Assembly (NCBI GenBank): GCA_041655275.1
Contig: JBBAFU010000001.1
Location: 186,001-250,000, forward strand
Direction of reading: 5' to 3'
Source: JAJYRX01 sp041655275
GTDB lineage: Bacteria > Pseudomonadota > Gammaproteobacteria > Burkholderiales > Burkholderiaceae_B
DNA: 64,000 nt
A program made the translations under genes and the position numbers. Under the pieces are notes generated by a model. The model did not search any database. It had not been told where the DNA came from and was given only the letters and a program-made list of their open reading frames with translations. Shown here piece by piece: positions 45,111 through 54,616 of the stretch; within the stretch, counting starts at the first letter, position 1; every line of letters starts with the position of its first letter.

Positions 45111-45719
45111 ATGTCTCTCCGACTGCACGCGCTGATCCTTGCCGGCCTGCTGGCTCTGACCGGCCCGGGCGCAAGTACACCCGCCATCGCCCAGGCCGGC
45201 AACACCGCCATCCATCCGGTACGCGGCTTTCTGCCCGACCTGCGCTTTACGCTCAATGGCGCGGGCGGGCGCACGGTGACCGAAGCTGATCTGCGTGGCA
45301 AGACGGTATTGCTGTTCTTTGGCTACGCCAGTTGCCCCGACATCTGTCCCACCACCATGGCCCAGCTGGCCGAGGTAATGGAAGCGCTGGGTGATGACGC
45401 TGACAGGGTCCAGGTCGTTTTCGTCAGCGTCGATCCGCACAGGGACACGCCCGAAGTGCTGCAGGCCTATGTGGCGCTGTTCAATCCCGATGCACTCGGG
45501 CTCACGGGCAGCGAAAAACAGATTGCAGACATGGCCAGACGCTATCGCGTCTCGTTCCAGATCGAGAAGCCTTCGGGGGATGATGTCACGAACTACGAAG
45601 TGGCGCACAGCCGGGGCATCTATATCTTCGACGACAAGGGCCGTGCCCGTCTGCTTGCGTCCGACGGCGAATCAGTCGAACAGCTGACCGGGGCGGTACA
45701 GCGCATCATGCAACCCTGA
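45111..45719 (+). CDS. SCO1/SenC-family copper chaperone or thiol protein
   Basis: A secreted thioredoxin-fold protein of 202 residues. The signal peptide ends near AIAQA (about residue 29). The copper-binding CPDIC pair is at C75 and C79, with the third ligand H166 (EVAHSRG). SCO proteins deliver copper to the CuA site of cytochrome c oxidase or act as thiol reductants. The ATG at 45111 has AGAGG eight bases upstream and is preferred over GTG 45102. No cytochrome oxidase genes lie nearby. Confidence 0.9.
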   Translation: MSLRLHALILAGLLALTGPGASTPAIAQAGNTAIHPVRGFLPDLRFTLNGAGGRTVTEADLRGKTVLLFFGYASCPDICPTTMAQLAEVMEALGDDADRVQVVFVSVDPHRDTPEVLQAYVALFNPDALGLTGSEKQIADMARRYRVSFQIEKPSGDDVTNYEVAHSRGIYIFDDKGRARLLASDGESVEQLTGAVQRIMQP

Positions 45720-47121
45720 GCTGACGCGCAGCATCGCGCAAGGCGGTACGCAATCCTTCTTCAGTCACTGGATGATAGAACGGCATGGCCAGCATCTGGG
45801 GAATGCCGAGCGCCTGCTGGCAGGCCCAGGCCAGCAGATGTGCCATGTGTTCCATATCGGGGCCCGCCATCTCGGCACCCAGAAAACGGCCATCAGTCCG
45901 GTCGGCATAGACCCGCAGACAGCCTTTGTTGCGGCGCATGATGCGCGCCCTGCCCTGGCGCGTGAAATCAACTTCGCCCACAACCGTGGTGCTCGGATCG
46001 AGCTCGCGCCAGCGCAGGCCCACATGAGCAATCTGCGGATCCGTAAAGACAATGCCCAGAGGCACGCGCCGGCCCATGGCCGCCGGCTGCGGCCAGTTTG
46101 CCGCATTGGTTCCCGCCATGCGGCCTTCGTCGGCCGCCTCATGCAGTATGGGACGCAGCGCCGAGACATCACCCGCAATGAAGATAGGCGCGGCACCCAG
46201 TTGCAGGGTGGCCGGATTGATCTGCGGATGACCCCTGTCATCGAACGGGACGCTGGTGTTTTCCAGCCCCAAGCCTTGCAGATTGGGGCGCCGGCCTGCG
46301 GCCATGAGCACGTAATCCACCGTTTCCACATGGCGTACCGGTGATGCGTCGGGCGCCCGGGTGAGCAGTTCGGCGTGCACAGCACCCTCTTCCAGCCAGG
46401 CCTTGTCCAGCGTCGTCCAGGAACGCAGGTCCAGCTCCCCGGTGAACGCCGCCCGTGCACTGTCGATGACCTGCGGGTCGGTGATGCCCGCCAGACTGTC
46501 GCTGCGGCTGATCAGGCAGGTGCGCACACTCAGGCGCGACAGTGCCTGACCGAGCTCGAGTCCGATGACACCCGCACCCACGACCAGCACCCTTCGTGGC
46601 AGGGTCTGCCAGTCGAAGACGTCGTCATTCACAATGAGCCGGTCACCCAGACGGGAAAAGTCCCCGGCCATGAACGGGTGTGATCCGGTCGCCAGCACAA
46701 CGGCCCCGGCCTGCACCTCGGTATGCTCGCCCACCATGAGCGTGTTGTCGGACAGGAAACGGGCATGGCCTTCCAGCTTGTCGGAAGGGTCAATGGTATC
46801 GATTTCCTGCAGCACGAAACCAACGAAGCGATCGCGCTCGCTGCGTACGCGTTCCATCACCTTGCCGCCATCGACACCGATCTCGGGGATCCGGATGCCA
46901 AAAGGCGCTGCTGTACGCGCACTGTGCGCCACGTCTGCAGCGGCAATGAGCAGCTTGGAAGGCATGCAGCCCACCCGTGCGCATGTCGTGCCGTAGACGC
47001 CGGATTCAATCAGCAGCGCACTTTTTCCGGCACGGCGTACCGCGCGCCATGCACTCATGCCGGCCGTGCCGGCGCCGATGATGGCGACATCCACCTGTCG
47101 CCGTGCCACTGCGCTGCTCAT
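45706..47121 (-). CDS. Dihydrolipoamide dehydrogenase-like flavoprotein disulfide reductase
   Basis: A 471-residue class I pyridine nucleotide-disulfide oxidoreductase. The FAD motif IIGAGTAGMSA is at about 14-24. The redox cysteines C47 and C52 lie in TTCARVGCMPSK, differing from the usual GGTCLNVGC. A second Rossmann motif (VVGAGVIGLELG) and the C-terminal HPVTEE base are present, so the enzyme looks competent. No lipoyl domain is attached and no 2-oxoacid dehydrogenase is adjacent; the substrate is unknown. It is coupled to the nitroreductase by ATGA (47118-47121) and ends 14 bases into the SCO-like gene, tail to tail. Confidence 0.85.
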   Translation of the reverse strand: MSSAVARRQVDVAIIGAGTAGMSAWRAVRRAGKSALLIESGVYGTTCARVGCMPSKLLIAAADVAHSARTAAPFGIRIPEIGVDGGKVMERVRSERDRFVGFVLQEIDTIDPSDKLEGHARFLSDNTLMVGEHTEVQAGAVVLATGSHPFMAGDFSRLGDRLIVNDDVFDWQTLPRRVLVVGAGVIGLELGQALSRLSVRTCLISRSDSLAGITDPQVIDSARAAFTGELDLRSWTTLDKAWLEEGAVHAELLTRAPDASPVRHVETVDYVLMAAGRRPNLQGLGLENTSVPFDDRGHPQINPATLQLGAAPIFIAGDVSALRPILHEAADEGRMAGTNAANWPQPAAMGRRVPLGIVFTDPQIAHVGLRWRELDPSTTVVGEVDFTRQGRARIMRRNKGCLRVYADRTDGRFLGAEMAGPDMEHMAHLLAWACQQALGIPQMLAMPFYHPVTEEGLRTALRDAARQLRVA

Positions 47122-47693
47122 GCTCCGGCCCACTCCTGCACGAATTCACGGTGATCGGGCCGTTCCGGCGCACCCGGCGAGCGCAGGGGCGTTCCCATGG
47201 AGACATAGCCCATGAAGCGATATTCCAGCGGATCGAAACCCAGGGCTTCGTTCACCGCATCGACATAAGTGCCCAGGCCCGTGCTCCAGTACGCCGAATA
47301 GCCCAGCAGATGGGCGGCATTGAGCATGTTCATGACGGCGGCACCCGTGGCCAGCATGCGCTCATCCTCGGGGATGATCGTATTCGTGTAATCCATGTGG
47401 CAGGCGACCGCGATGAGTACCGGCACATTGGCCAGCCAGCGACGCGTGGACGCCTCTTTTTCCGGCGTGAGCGGACGGCCGGCAACGCGAATGGCCTCGA
47501 TGGCCATGTCCGCCAGTTTTGCCAGGGCTTCACCCCGGATCAGTTTGAAGCGCCAGGGACGCAGACGCCCGTGATCGGGTGCCGACATCGCGCACTGAAG
47601 AATCTGCGCCAATTCCTCGTCACTGGGTCCGGGCGCCTGGACGAACTTGATGGAACGACGCGTTTGAAGCAGGTCGATAGGTGAAGTGGACAT
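47118..47693 (-). CDS. Nitroreductase-family flavoprotein (YdjA-like)
   Basis: A 191-residue FMN-binding nitroreductase of the small YdjA type. The N-terminal FMN-phosphate contact is in LLQTRRSIK, followed by SAPDHGRLRPWRF and the C-terminal MGYVSMGTP segment. The ATG at 47693 has an AGGAG five bases upstream; a longer frame to 47732 is not supported. Physiological substrate is unknown. It is coupled to the downstream disulfide reductase-like gene, suggesting a shared redox function, and follows pdxJ by 60 bases. Confidence 0.88.
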   Translation of the reverse strand: MSTSPIDLLQTRRSIKFVQAPGPSDEELAQILQCAMSAPDHGRLRPWRFKLIRGEALAKLADMAIEAIRVAGRPLTPEKEASTRRWLANVPVLIAVACHMDYTNTIIPEDERMLATGAAVMNMLNAAHLLGYSAYWSTGLGTYVDAVNEALGFDPLEYRFMGYVSMGTPLRSPGAPERPDHREFVQEWAGA

Positions 47694-47710
47694 GGGTCTC
47701 CTGAAGAACA

Positions 47711-47727
47711 CGGGCCGCACCGGCCCG
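47711..47727 (-). other. Small GC-rich hairpin between pdxJ and the nitroreductase gene
   Basis: Six-base arms (47711-47716 and 47722-47727) with a five-base loop, followed on the minus strand by GTGTTCTTC. Too weak to call a terminator; it may stabilise the pdxJ message. Confidence 0.3.
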
Positions 47728-47753
47728 CACAATGACAGCCCGCGAAGGCAGGT

Positions 47754-48485
47754 TCAGCGGCCGCGCGCCGAAGCCACCATGATGGCCTTCATGTCGGCAA
47801 CCGCCTTTTCGAGGCCGTCGAACACGGCCCGCGCGACGATGGCATGCCCGATATTGAGCTCGGCAATACCGGGCATGGCGGCAATGGCCTGAACGTTTTC
47901 ATAATGCAGGCCATGACCTGCATTCACGCGCATGCCCAGGGCCAGGCCGGCGGCGACACCCGTGCGCAGACGCGCCATCTCGTGTTCGCGTGCGGCATCA
48001 TCGCCGGCATCGGCATAGGCACCGGTATGCAACTCGATGATTTCTGCCCCGGCACGATGGGCCGCCTCGATCTGGCCGGCATCGGGATCAATGAAGATGG
48101 ATACGCGGATGCCCGCCTCGTGCAGATGATCCACCGCCGCCTTTACGGTGTCGAAGCCGGCGCTGACATCCAGCCCGCCTTCGGTGGTGAGCTCCTCGCG
48201 GCGCTCGGGCACCAGGCAGACATCCCGGGGCTTGATGCGGCAGGCGATGTCAATCATCTCGGACGTGATGGCGCACTCGAGGTTCATGCGGGTGCGCAGC
48301 AAGGGGCGCATGCGCTCCACATCCGCATCCTGGATGTGGCGCCTGTCTTCGCGCAGGTGCAGGGTGATGAGGTCGGCTCCGGCATCTTCGGCACGCAGGG
48401 CCGCTTCTACGGGATCGGGATAGGTGGTGAAGCGCTGCTGGCGCAAAGTGGCCACATGATCAATATTCACACCCAACTCAATCAT
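47754..48485 (-). CDS. pdxJ: Pyridoxine 5'-phosphate synthase
   Basis: Final ring-closing step of the DXP-dependent vitamin B6 pathway, from deoxyxylulose phosphate and aminoacetone phosphate. The 243-residue TIM barrel shows GVNIDHVATLRQ, the HLREDRRHI phosphate region and VNAGHGLHYEN. The ATG at 48485 has AGGGAG about eight bases upstream and is preferred over GTG 48491. It is downstream of the efflux operon rather than in the common acpS-pdxJ-recO context. It depends on deoxyxylulose phosphate, the substrate of dxr. Confidence 0.95.
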   Translation of the reverse strand: MIELGVNIDHVATLRQQRFTTYPDPVEAALRAEDAGADLITLHLREDRRHIQDADVERMRPLLRTRMNLECAITSEMIDIACRIKPRDVCLVPERREELTTEGGLDVSAGFDTVKAAVDHLHEAGIRVSIFIDPDAGQIEAAHRAGAEIIELHTGAYADAGDDAAREHEMARLRTGVAAGLALGMRVNAGHGLHYENVQAIAAMPGIAELNIGHAIVARAVFDGLEKAVADMKAIMVASARGR

Positions 48486-48526
48486 TGCCACACTCCCTGA
48501 AGATTACTGAACAGCCAGCCCTTTCA

Positions 48527-50119
48527 TTATCCACTTTTCGCCACGGGAAGTCTTGCCTCGGTCTCGCGCAGCCAGCCGCCGCCCAGTGCCTTGAACAGCG
48601 CGATGCGGTTCAGGAGCGACTCCATGCCCGTCTGGATGAGCTGCGTCTGGGTGCCGTAGAGATTGACTTCGGCGGTCTGGACCTGAAGGAAGCTGTCCAC
48701 GCCGGTCTCATAGCGCAGACGCGCCAGCTCGACAGCTTCCATGCTGGTGTCCTGCAGTGCACGCAAGGCATCGAGTTCACCGTGGTAGCTGGCCTCGCCG
48801 GCCAGTGCATCGGCTACTTCACGAAACGCCACCTGGATGGCTTTTTCATACTCGAGGACGGCAATATTGCGCCTGGCCTCGGCAAGCGCCAGATTACCCT
48901 TGAGTCCACTGGAAAACAGTGGCACCTGGATCTGCGGTGAATACTGCCAGTAGCGCGTTCCGCCGCCGAACAGGCCGCCCAGCTGCGGGCTCGCAAAGCC
49001 CAGCAGGCCGGTCAGTGAAATATTGGGGAAAAAGGCTGCACGCGCTGCACCGATATTGGCATTGGCCGCCTTGAGCCGGTGTTCGGCAGCCAGAATGTCG
49101 GGGCGTCGCTCGAGCAGCTCCGAAGGCAGGCCCACGGGCACGCTGGATGCCAGTTGCTGCTTGCCGAAGACTTCCGCAGGCGGCAGGTCATCCGGCGGCG
49201 GCGTACCCAGCAGAAGCTGCAGCGCATTGTCCGCCTGGGCCTGCATGCGGCGAATGCCTTCCAGGTCTGCCTTGACGGTTTCCAGCTGGGCACGGGCCTG
49301 GGTGCGATCCAGCGCAGATGCCACGCCTGAATCGTAGCGCGCCTGAACAAGATCCAGCGTGGCCTGGCGACTCGCCAGCGTCTTTTCCATCAGCACGGCC
49401 AGCTCGGTGGCTGTGCGCTGGCGAAAATAGGCTTCGGCCACCTGGGCCACCAGGTTGATGTGTACCGTGCGTTCCGCCTGTTCTGTGGCCAGATAGCCCT
49501 GCAAGGCCGCATCGCTCAGACTCTTGAGGCGGCCGAAGAAATCCAGCTCGAAGGATGTAAGTCCGACGCCTGCCATGAACACGCGGGATACGCTGCTGCT
49601 GTCCGGCCCCCGCATGGCAGGCCCGGTACGGGTGGCCTGCGCATTCGCGCCTATGCCCACTGTCGGGAAGCGATCACTCTCGACAATACCGTACTGCGCC
49701 TGCGCCTCCTGCACGCGTTCGCTGGCAATCTGCATGTCGCGATTGTTCTCGAGCGCGATGTCGATGAGGGCGCGCAGGCGGGCATCATTGAACAGCTCGG
49801 CCCAGCCCATGCGGGGTGGCGCCGGCTCGATATTCGCCTGTTGTCCGCTCAGGGTGAGCCCCTGTGCCACGGCGATATCCGCCGCCGGCGCATCTGCCAC
49901 GGGAATGGCTTCTGCGACGTCCCCGCTTGCCGGTACCGCCGGTATGGCAGGTGTATCGGGCGCCGCCGATGCGGCCGCCGCCTGCGGTGCTGCCTGCCCC
50001 GGATATAGCAGCGGCACGGGCATGGCCGGGCGCTCATAGACGGGCTCCATCGCACAGCCGGCCAGGGCCAGCGCCATCGCCAGACCCAGGGGACGGATCG
50101 GGAAAGCCGGTTTCATCAT
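48527..50119 (-). CDS. Outer-membrane efflux lipoprotein (OprM/NodT family)
   Basis: The outer-membrane channel of a tripartite RND pump. The 530-residue protein has a lipoprotein signal with lipobox ALAGC (Cys22), an unusual Ala/Pro-rich stretch (about residues 35-100) before the usual WAELFND start of the channel domain, and two outer-membrane efflux repeats with long helices. The ATG pair 50119/50116 follows an AGGAGG six or nine bases upstream. It is last in the operon, one base from the RND gene. Confidence 0.92.
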   Translation of the reverse strand: MMKPAFPIRPLGLAMALALAGCAMEPVYERPAMPVPLLYPGQAAPQAAAASAAPDTPAIPAVPASGDVAEAIPVADAPAADIAVAQGLTLSGQQANIEPAPPRMGWAELFNDARLRALIDIALENNRDMQIASERVQEAQAQYGIVESDRFPTVGIGANAQATRTGPAMRGPDSSSVSRVFMAGVGLTSFELDFFGRLKSLSDAALQGYLATEQAERTVHINLVAQVAEAYFRQRTATELAVLMEKTLASRQATLDLVQARYDSGVASALDRTQARAQLETVKADLEGIRRMQAQADNALQLLLGTPPPDDLPPAEVFGKQQLASSVPVGLPSELLERRPDILAAEHRLKAANANIGAARAAFFPNISLTGLLGFASPQLGGLFGGGTRYWQYSPQIQVPLFSSGLKGNLALAEARRNIAVLEYEKAIQVAFREVADALAGEASYHGELDALRALQDTSMEAVELARLRYETGVDSFLQVQTAEVNLYGTQTQLIQTGMESLLNRIALFKALGGGWLRETEARLPVAKSG

Positions 50120-50120
50120 C

Positions 50121-53100
50121 TCAATCCTCCTGCTCACTGGACGCCTTCCCGGCTGCCTCATCGCCTTTTTTACCGGCGGCGGCACGCTGCTTCAGATGCC
50201 CGGGCGCCGCGCCAAAGACCTTGGGGCGCGTCTTGAACAGAGACAGTATCACAACGAAGAATGTGGGCACGAAGAGCACGGCGAGCGGCGTCGCCGCCAG
50301 CATGCCGCCCAGCACGCCCAGGCCCACGGCGTTCTGGCTGGCGGCGCCGGCACCGGATGCCAGGGTCAGCGGCATCACGCCCAGGATGAAGGCGAAGGAT
50401 GTCATCAGAATGGGGCGAAAGCGCAGGCGTGCCGCTTCGACCGTGGCCTCGAAGATATTCTGGCCGTGGGCATAGGCATCCTTCGCGAACTCGACGATCA
50501 GGATGGCATTCTTGGCCGCCAGCCCGATTACCGTTACCATGCCCACCTGGAAATAAACGTCGTTGGCCATGCCCATCAGTGAGCTCAACCCTACGGCGCC
50601 CAGCATGCCCAGCGGTACGGCCAGCATCACGGACAGCGGAATCGCCCAGCTTTCATAAAGTGCGGCCAGCACCATGAATACGACCAGCACCGCCAGACCC
50701 AGCAGGATGGCCGTCTGATTGCCCGCCTCTATCTCCTGGTAGGAAAGCCCCGTCCACTCATAGCCGAAACCGGCGGGAAGCTGTGTGATCAGGCGCTCCA
50801 TTTCCGCCATGGCCTCACCCGTGGAGTAACCTGGCGCAGCAGCCCCGCCGATACGCGTCGACTCGTAGCTGTTGTAGCGCACGATCTGTACCGGTGCCTG
50901 GCTCCATTCCAGGGAAACAAACGAGGACAGCGGCACCATGCCGCCTTCGCGGTTGCGCGCGTTCAGACGCAGGACGTCATCGGCCATCATGCGGTGCGCC
51001 TCTTCCGCCTGCACCCAGATGTTCTGCACCCAGCCCTGATTGGTGAACTTGCCGACATAGGCCGAACCCATGGCCGTGGAAATCAGCTGCGCGGCTTCGG
51101 CAAAATCCACGCCCAGGGCGGCGGCCTTGTCGCGATCGATCTTCAGCTGCAGCTGCGGTCCCGGTGCCAGACCGGTAAGACGCACGCTTTCCAGGACGGG
51201 GCTTTGCGCGGCCAGTTGCAACAGCTGCTGGGTGGCCCCCTGCAGCGCCGCCTGTCCCATGCCGGCGCGGTCCTCCAGCCTGAGGTCGAAGCCGGAGGCA
51301 TTGCCCAGGGACGAGATGGCCGGCGGCACGATGGAAAACACCATGGAATCCGGCAGCCCGAACAGGAGCCGGCCCGTAGCCTGGCCTGCAATGGCCTGGG
51401 CCGAATCACCCGGGCCGCGGCGCTGCGCAAAATCTTCGAGTGTGATGAAGCTCAGCGCCGCATTCAGACCATTGCCGTTGAAGCTGAATCCCTGCACGGC
51501 GACCACATTCTTGACCTGCGGCAAGGCGCCAAAATAGCCTTCCACCTGTTTGATGATGTCAACCGTGCGATTTGCGGTGGACCCTGCAGGCAGCTCGATG
51601 TTGGCGATCAGATAGCCCTGATCCTCTTCGGGCAGAAAGCTGGTCGGCAAACGCACATAGAGCCAGCCCAGTGCCACCACCAGCATCAGATAGACGAGCA
51701 TCATGCGCCCGCCCCGATGCAGGGAGCGCGACACCCAGCCTTCATAGCCGTTCGTGATCCTGTCGAAACCGCGATTGAACCACCCGAAGACGCCCCGCTT
51801 GCCATGGGCACTGTCCCTGGGTATGGGCTTCAGCAGTGTGGCACACAGTGCAGGCGTGAAAGTCAGCGCCAGAAAGGCCGAGAACAGGATGGACACCGCC
51901 ATGGCGATGGAGAACTGCCGGTAGATGACGCCCACCGAACCCGTCATGAAGGCGAGCGGGAAGAACACCGTGGTCAGCACCAGCGTGATGCCGACAATGG
52001 CGCCCGAGATCTGCGGCATGGCCTTGCTGGTGGCCTCCCTGGGCGGCAGGCCTTCTTCAGCCATGATACGTTCCACGTTCTCGACCACAACGATGGCGTC
52101 ATCCACCAGTATCCCGATGGCCAGCACCATGGCGAACATCGTGAGCACATTGATCGAAAAACCGGTAGCCAGCAGCACCGCAAATGTTCCCAGCAGCGCC
52201 ACCGGCACCACCAGTGCCGGAATGATGGTGTAACGGATATTCTGCAGGAAGACGAACATCACAATGAACACCAGTGCCATGGCCTCAAGCAGTGTTTCCA
52301 CCACCTGTTCTATGGAAATCTTGACATAGGGTGCGGTGTCATAGGGAATGTCGTAGCGGATATTGTCCGGGAAGAACTCGGCAAGCTCCGCCATGCGTTC
52401 ACGTATGCCGTCGGCCGTGGACAGGGCATTGGCGTCCGGCGTGAGCGAAATCGCAAAAGCTGCCGTGGGCTGGCCGTTCAGACGCGCGCCGAACTGATAG
52501 GAGTCCGAACCCACCTCGATACGTGCCACATCGGATAGACGCACCGTGGCGCCGTCCGGCGTGGCGCGCAGGATGATGTTGCTGAACTCCTCGACACTTT
52601 CCAGTTGCCCGTTGACGATGATGGGCGCCGTGGCACGCTGCGCGGCCGGATTGGGCGGCGAGCCCATGATGCCGCCGGAAATCACGACATTCTGACGGCT
52701 GATCGCATCATTCACTTCCGACATGCTGAGCCCGTAACCCACCAGGCTGTCAGGATTCACCCAGATGCGCATGGCGCGCGGTGCGGCAAACAGCTGGAAC
52801 TTGCCCACGCCGGGTACGCGCGAGATGGGATTCTGGATATTGCGCGTGATGTAATCCGCAAGGGCGGTCTGATCCAGACTGCCGTCCGTGGACGACAACG
52901 CGACAACCAGAAGAAAACCGGTATTCGTCTGCGAGACATTGAGCCCCTGTTGCACAACTGCCGCCGGGAGCTTGGACTGGATGTTGGAAATACGGTTCTG
53001 CACATCCACCTGGGCCAGGTCGGGATCGATTCCCGGCCGGAACGTGACCGTGATCTCGGCTGCACCGTTGGAATCGCTCACCGATTCGTAATACAGCAGG

Positions 53101-53321
53101 CCCTTGGCGCCATTGAGTTCGTTTTCGATGACGCTGGCCACCGAGCTCGCCACATCCTCGACCGAAGCCCCGGGATACCTGGCCTGGATGGTGATGGCCG
53201 GCGGGGCCACGTCCGGGTACTGGGACACCGGCATGGAAGGAATGGCCAGCAGGCCGGCCAGGGCGATGCCCAATGCAACGACCCAGGCAAAGATGGGGCG
53301 ATCAATGAAAAACTGTGGCAT
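50121..53321 (-). CDS. RND efflux transporter, AcrB/MexB (HAE1) type
   Basis: The proton-driven inner-membrane pump of the tripartite system. The 1066-residue protein begins MPQFFIDRPIFAWV, has 12 expected membrane helices and two large periplasmic loops, and keeps the proton-relay aspartate pair in GILVDDAIVVVENVERI (about 405-406). The sequence class is HAE1 (hydrophobic and amphiphilic drugs) rather than heavy-metal export. The substrate range cannot be set by reading. It is seven bases downstream of the adaptor gene. Confidence 0.95.
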   Translation of the reverse strand: MPQFFIDRPIFAWVVALGIALAGLLAIPSMPVSQYPDVAPPAITIQARYPGASVEDVASSVASVIENELNGAKGLLYYESVSDSNGAAEITVTFRPGIDPDLAQVDVQNRISNIQSKLPAAVVQQGLNVSQTNTGFLLVVALSSTDGSLDQTALADYITRNIQNPISRVPGVGKFQLFAAPRAMRIWVNPDSLVGYGLSMSEVNDAISRQNVVISGGIMGSPPNPAAQRATAPIIVNGQLESVEEFSNIILRATPDGATVRLSDVARIEVGSDSYQFGARLNGQPTAAFAISLTPDANALSTADGIRERMAELAEFFPDNIRYDIPYDTAPYVKISIEQVVETLLEAMALVFIVMFVFLQNIRYTIIPALVVPVALLGTFAVLLATGFSINVLTMFAMVLAIGILVDDAIVVVENVERIMAEEGLPPREATSKAMPQISGAIVGITLVLTTVFFPLAFMTGSVGVIYRQFSIAMAVSILFSAFLALTFTPALCATLLKPIPRDSAHGKRGVFGWFNRGFDRITNGYEGWVSRSLHRGGRMMLVYLMLVVALGWLYVRLPTSFLPEEDQGYLIANIELPAGSTANRTVDIIKQVEGYFGALPQVKNVVAVQGFSFNGNGLNAALSFITLEDFAQRRGPGDSAQAIAGQATGRLLFGLPDSMVFSIVPPAISSLGNASGFDLRLEDRAGMGQAALQGATQQLLQLAAQSPVLESVRLTGLAPGPQLQLKIDRDKAAALGVDFAEAAQLISTAMGSAYVGKFTNQGWVQNIWVQAEEAHRMMADDVLRLNARNREGGMVPLSSFVSLEWSQAPVQIVRYNSYESTRIGGAAAPGYSTGEAMAEMERLITQLPAGFGYEWTGLSYQEIEAGNQTAILLGLAVLVVFMVLAALYESWAIPLSVMLAVPLGMLGAVGLSSLMGMANDVYFQVGMVTVIGLAAKNAILIVEFAKDAYAHGQNIFEATVEAARLRFRPILMTSFAFILGVMPLTLASGAGAASQNAVGLGVLGGMLAATPLAVLFVPTFFVVILSLFKTRPKVFGAAPGHLKQRAAAGKKGDEAAGKASSEQED

Positions 53322-53327
53322 GATCCC

Positions 53328-54533
53328 TCACTTTGCGCCGGCGTCAGGGCCCGCGGGTGCCGCTGCCCCGCCGGCATCGGCATCCGCCGCCTTCCAGGGC
53401 ATGGGCTGTACCGGTGCGCCGGGCCGTATCTTCTGGAAGCCTTCAACGACGACGACATCACCCGCCTGCAGGCCTGCAACAACCATGATCTGCGTACCGA
53501 CACGTGAGCCCAGGGTAACGGCCATCGGCGAGATGGCACCGTCCTTGACCAGCATGAGCGTACTCAGGCCGTCCGCACTGCGCTGGACCGCATGCTCGGG
53601 GACCAGCAGGGCATTCTCGTCCACACCCTGCTGCAGGCGCACGCGCACATACATGCCCGGCAGCAGGATTTGCTCATCGTTGGGAAACACGGCGCGAAGG
53701 CTGACCTGCCCCGTGGACGGATCAACCGAAACGCCGGAAAACAGCAGCTCGCCGCGATGTGCATACAGACTGCCGTCCTCGAGCACCACCGTCGCCTGGG
53801 CATTGCCTTCCGACGACCGGCGCAGCGCCCCGCTTTCCATTGCCCGGCGCAGCTCGGCAAGCTGGGCCGTGGAGCGGGTCAGGTCCACGTAGACACGGTC
53901 GATCTGCTGCACGGCCGCCATCAGGGTGGCCGCACCGGCGCTCACCAGCGCACCTTCGGTGATGAGCGACTTGCCGATGCGCCCGGCAATCGGTGAAGTG
54001 ACACGTGTATAGCCCAGATCGATCTCGGCCGACTTCAGTGCGGCCTCGGCCGCCGCCACGGCCGCCCTGCCCTGCGCAGCCTGGGCGTTGGCGTTGTCCA
54101 GCTCCTGGCGGCTGATGGCATTGGACTTGATGAGGCGGGAATAACGATTGGCCAGCAGGGTTGCGGCCTGGACATCCGCCTGGGCGCGCTGCAGCTGTGC
54201 TGCCGCCTGATCGCGTGCAGCCTCATAGGGTGCGGGGTCGATGGTGAACAGCAGTTGCCCCTGCTGAACGTCCGAGCCCTGGCGGAAATTAATCTCCTCG
54301 ACGATGCCGGTGACACGCGCGCGGATTTCCGCATCCTTGATCGCCTCGACCCGGCCCGGCAACTCGACTTCGATCTCGGCCCGCTGGGGTTGCACTTCGA
54401 TGACGCTGACCGGTATCTGCATTCCCTGGGGCTGCTGGCTCTGGGGGCTGTCCTTGCACGCGGCAAGCAACAGCACGACGGAAAAGGCGGCAACAAGGCG
54501 TGGCCACCCCATGGAATGGGAAAAGCTGAGCAT
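53328..54533 (-). CDS. Periplasmic adaptor (membrane fusion) lipoprotein of RND pump
   Basis: A 401-residue adaptor linking pump and outer-membrane channel. The lipobox LLLAAC places the modified cysteine at 26. The usual order is seen: lipoyl-like half (VTGIVEEINFRQGSDV), alpha-helical hairpin (about 100-165), second lipoyl half (TSPIAGRIGKSLIT), beta-barrel and membrane-proximal domain, then an Ala/Gly-rich tail. It is first in the operon. No TetR or MarR repressor gene is adjacent on either side. Confidence 0.94.
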   Translation of the reverse strand: MLSFSHSMGWPRLVAAFSVVLLLAACKDSPQSQQPQGMQIPVSVIEVQPQRAEIEVELPGRVEAIKDAEIRARVTGIVEEINFRQGSDVQQGQLLFTIDPAPYEAARDQAAAQLQRAQADVQAATLLANRYSRLIKSNAISRQELDNANAQAAQGRAAVAAAEAALKSAEIDLGYTRVTSPIAGRIGKSLITEGALVSAGAATLMAAVQQIDRVYVDLTRSTAQLAELRRAMESGALRRSSEGNAQATVVLEDGSLYAHRGELLFSGVSVDPSTGQVSLRAVFPNDEQILLPGMYVRVRLQQGVDENALLVPEHAVQRSADGLSTLMLVKDGAISPMAVTLGSRVGTQIMVVAGLQAGDVVVVEGFQKIRPGAPVQPMPWKAADADAGGAAAPAGPDAGAK

Positions 54534-54585
54534 TCAGGGGCTCCCTTATGACTTGAGCAATCGGGGCAAAGGCATCAAACGATAA

Positions 54586-54616
54586 AGTATAGGCGATGGC
54601 GCACCGCAAAACTCAA
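54586..54616 (-). promoter_or_regulatory. Promoter candidate for the RND efflux operon
   Basis: On the minus strand, -10 TATACT (54586-54591) and -35 TTGAGT (54611-54616) are 19 bases apart, wider than ideal. The -35 overlaps the stop codon of the upstream ABC ATPase gene. Leader about 45 bases. Confidence 0.4.

Noticed and set aside
50994..52538. 514-codon open frame on the plus strand
   Set aside because: Antisense to the RND transporter gene; His/Gln-rich shadow with no domain.
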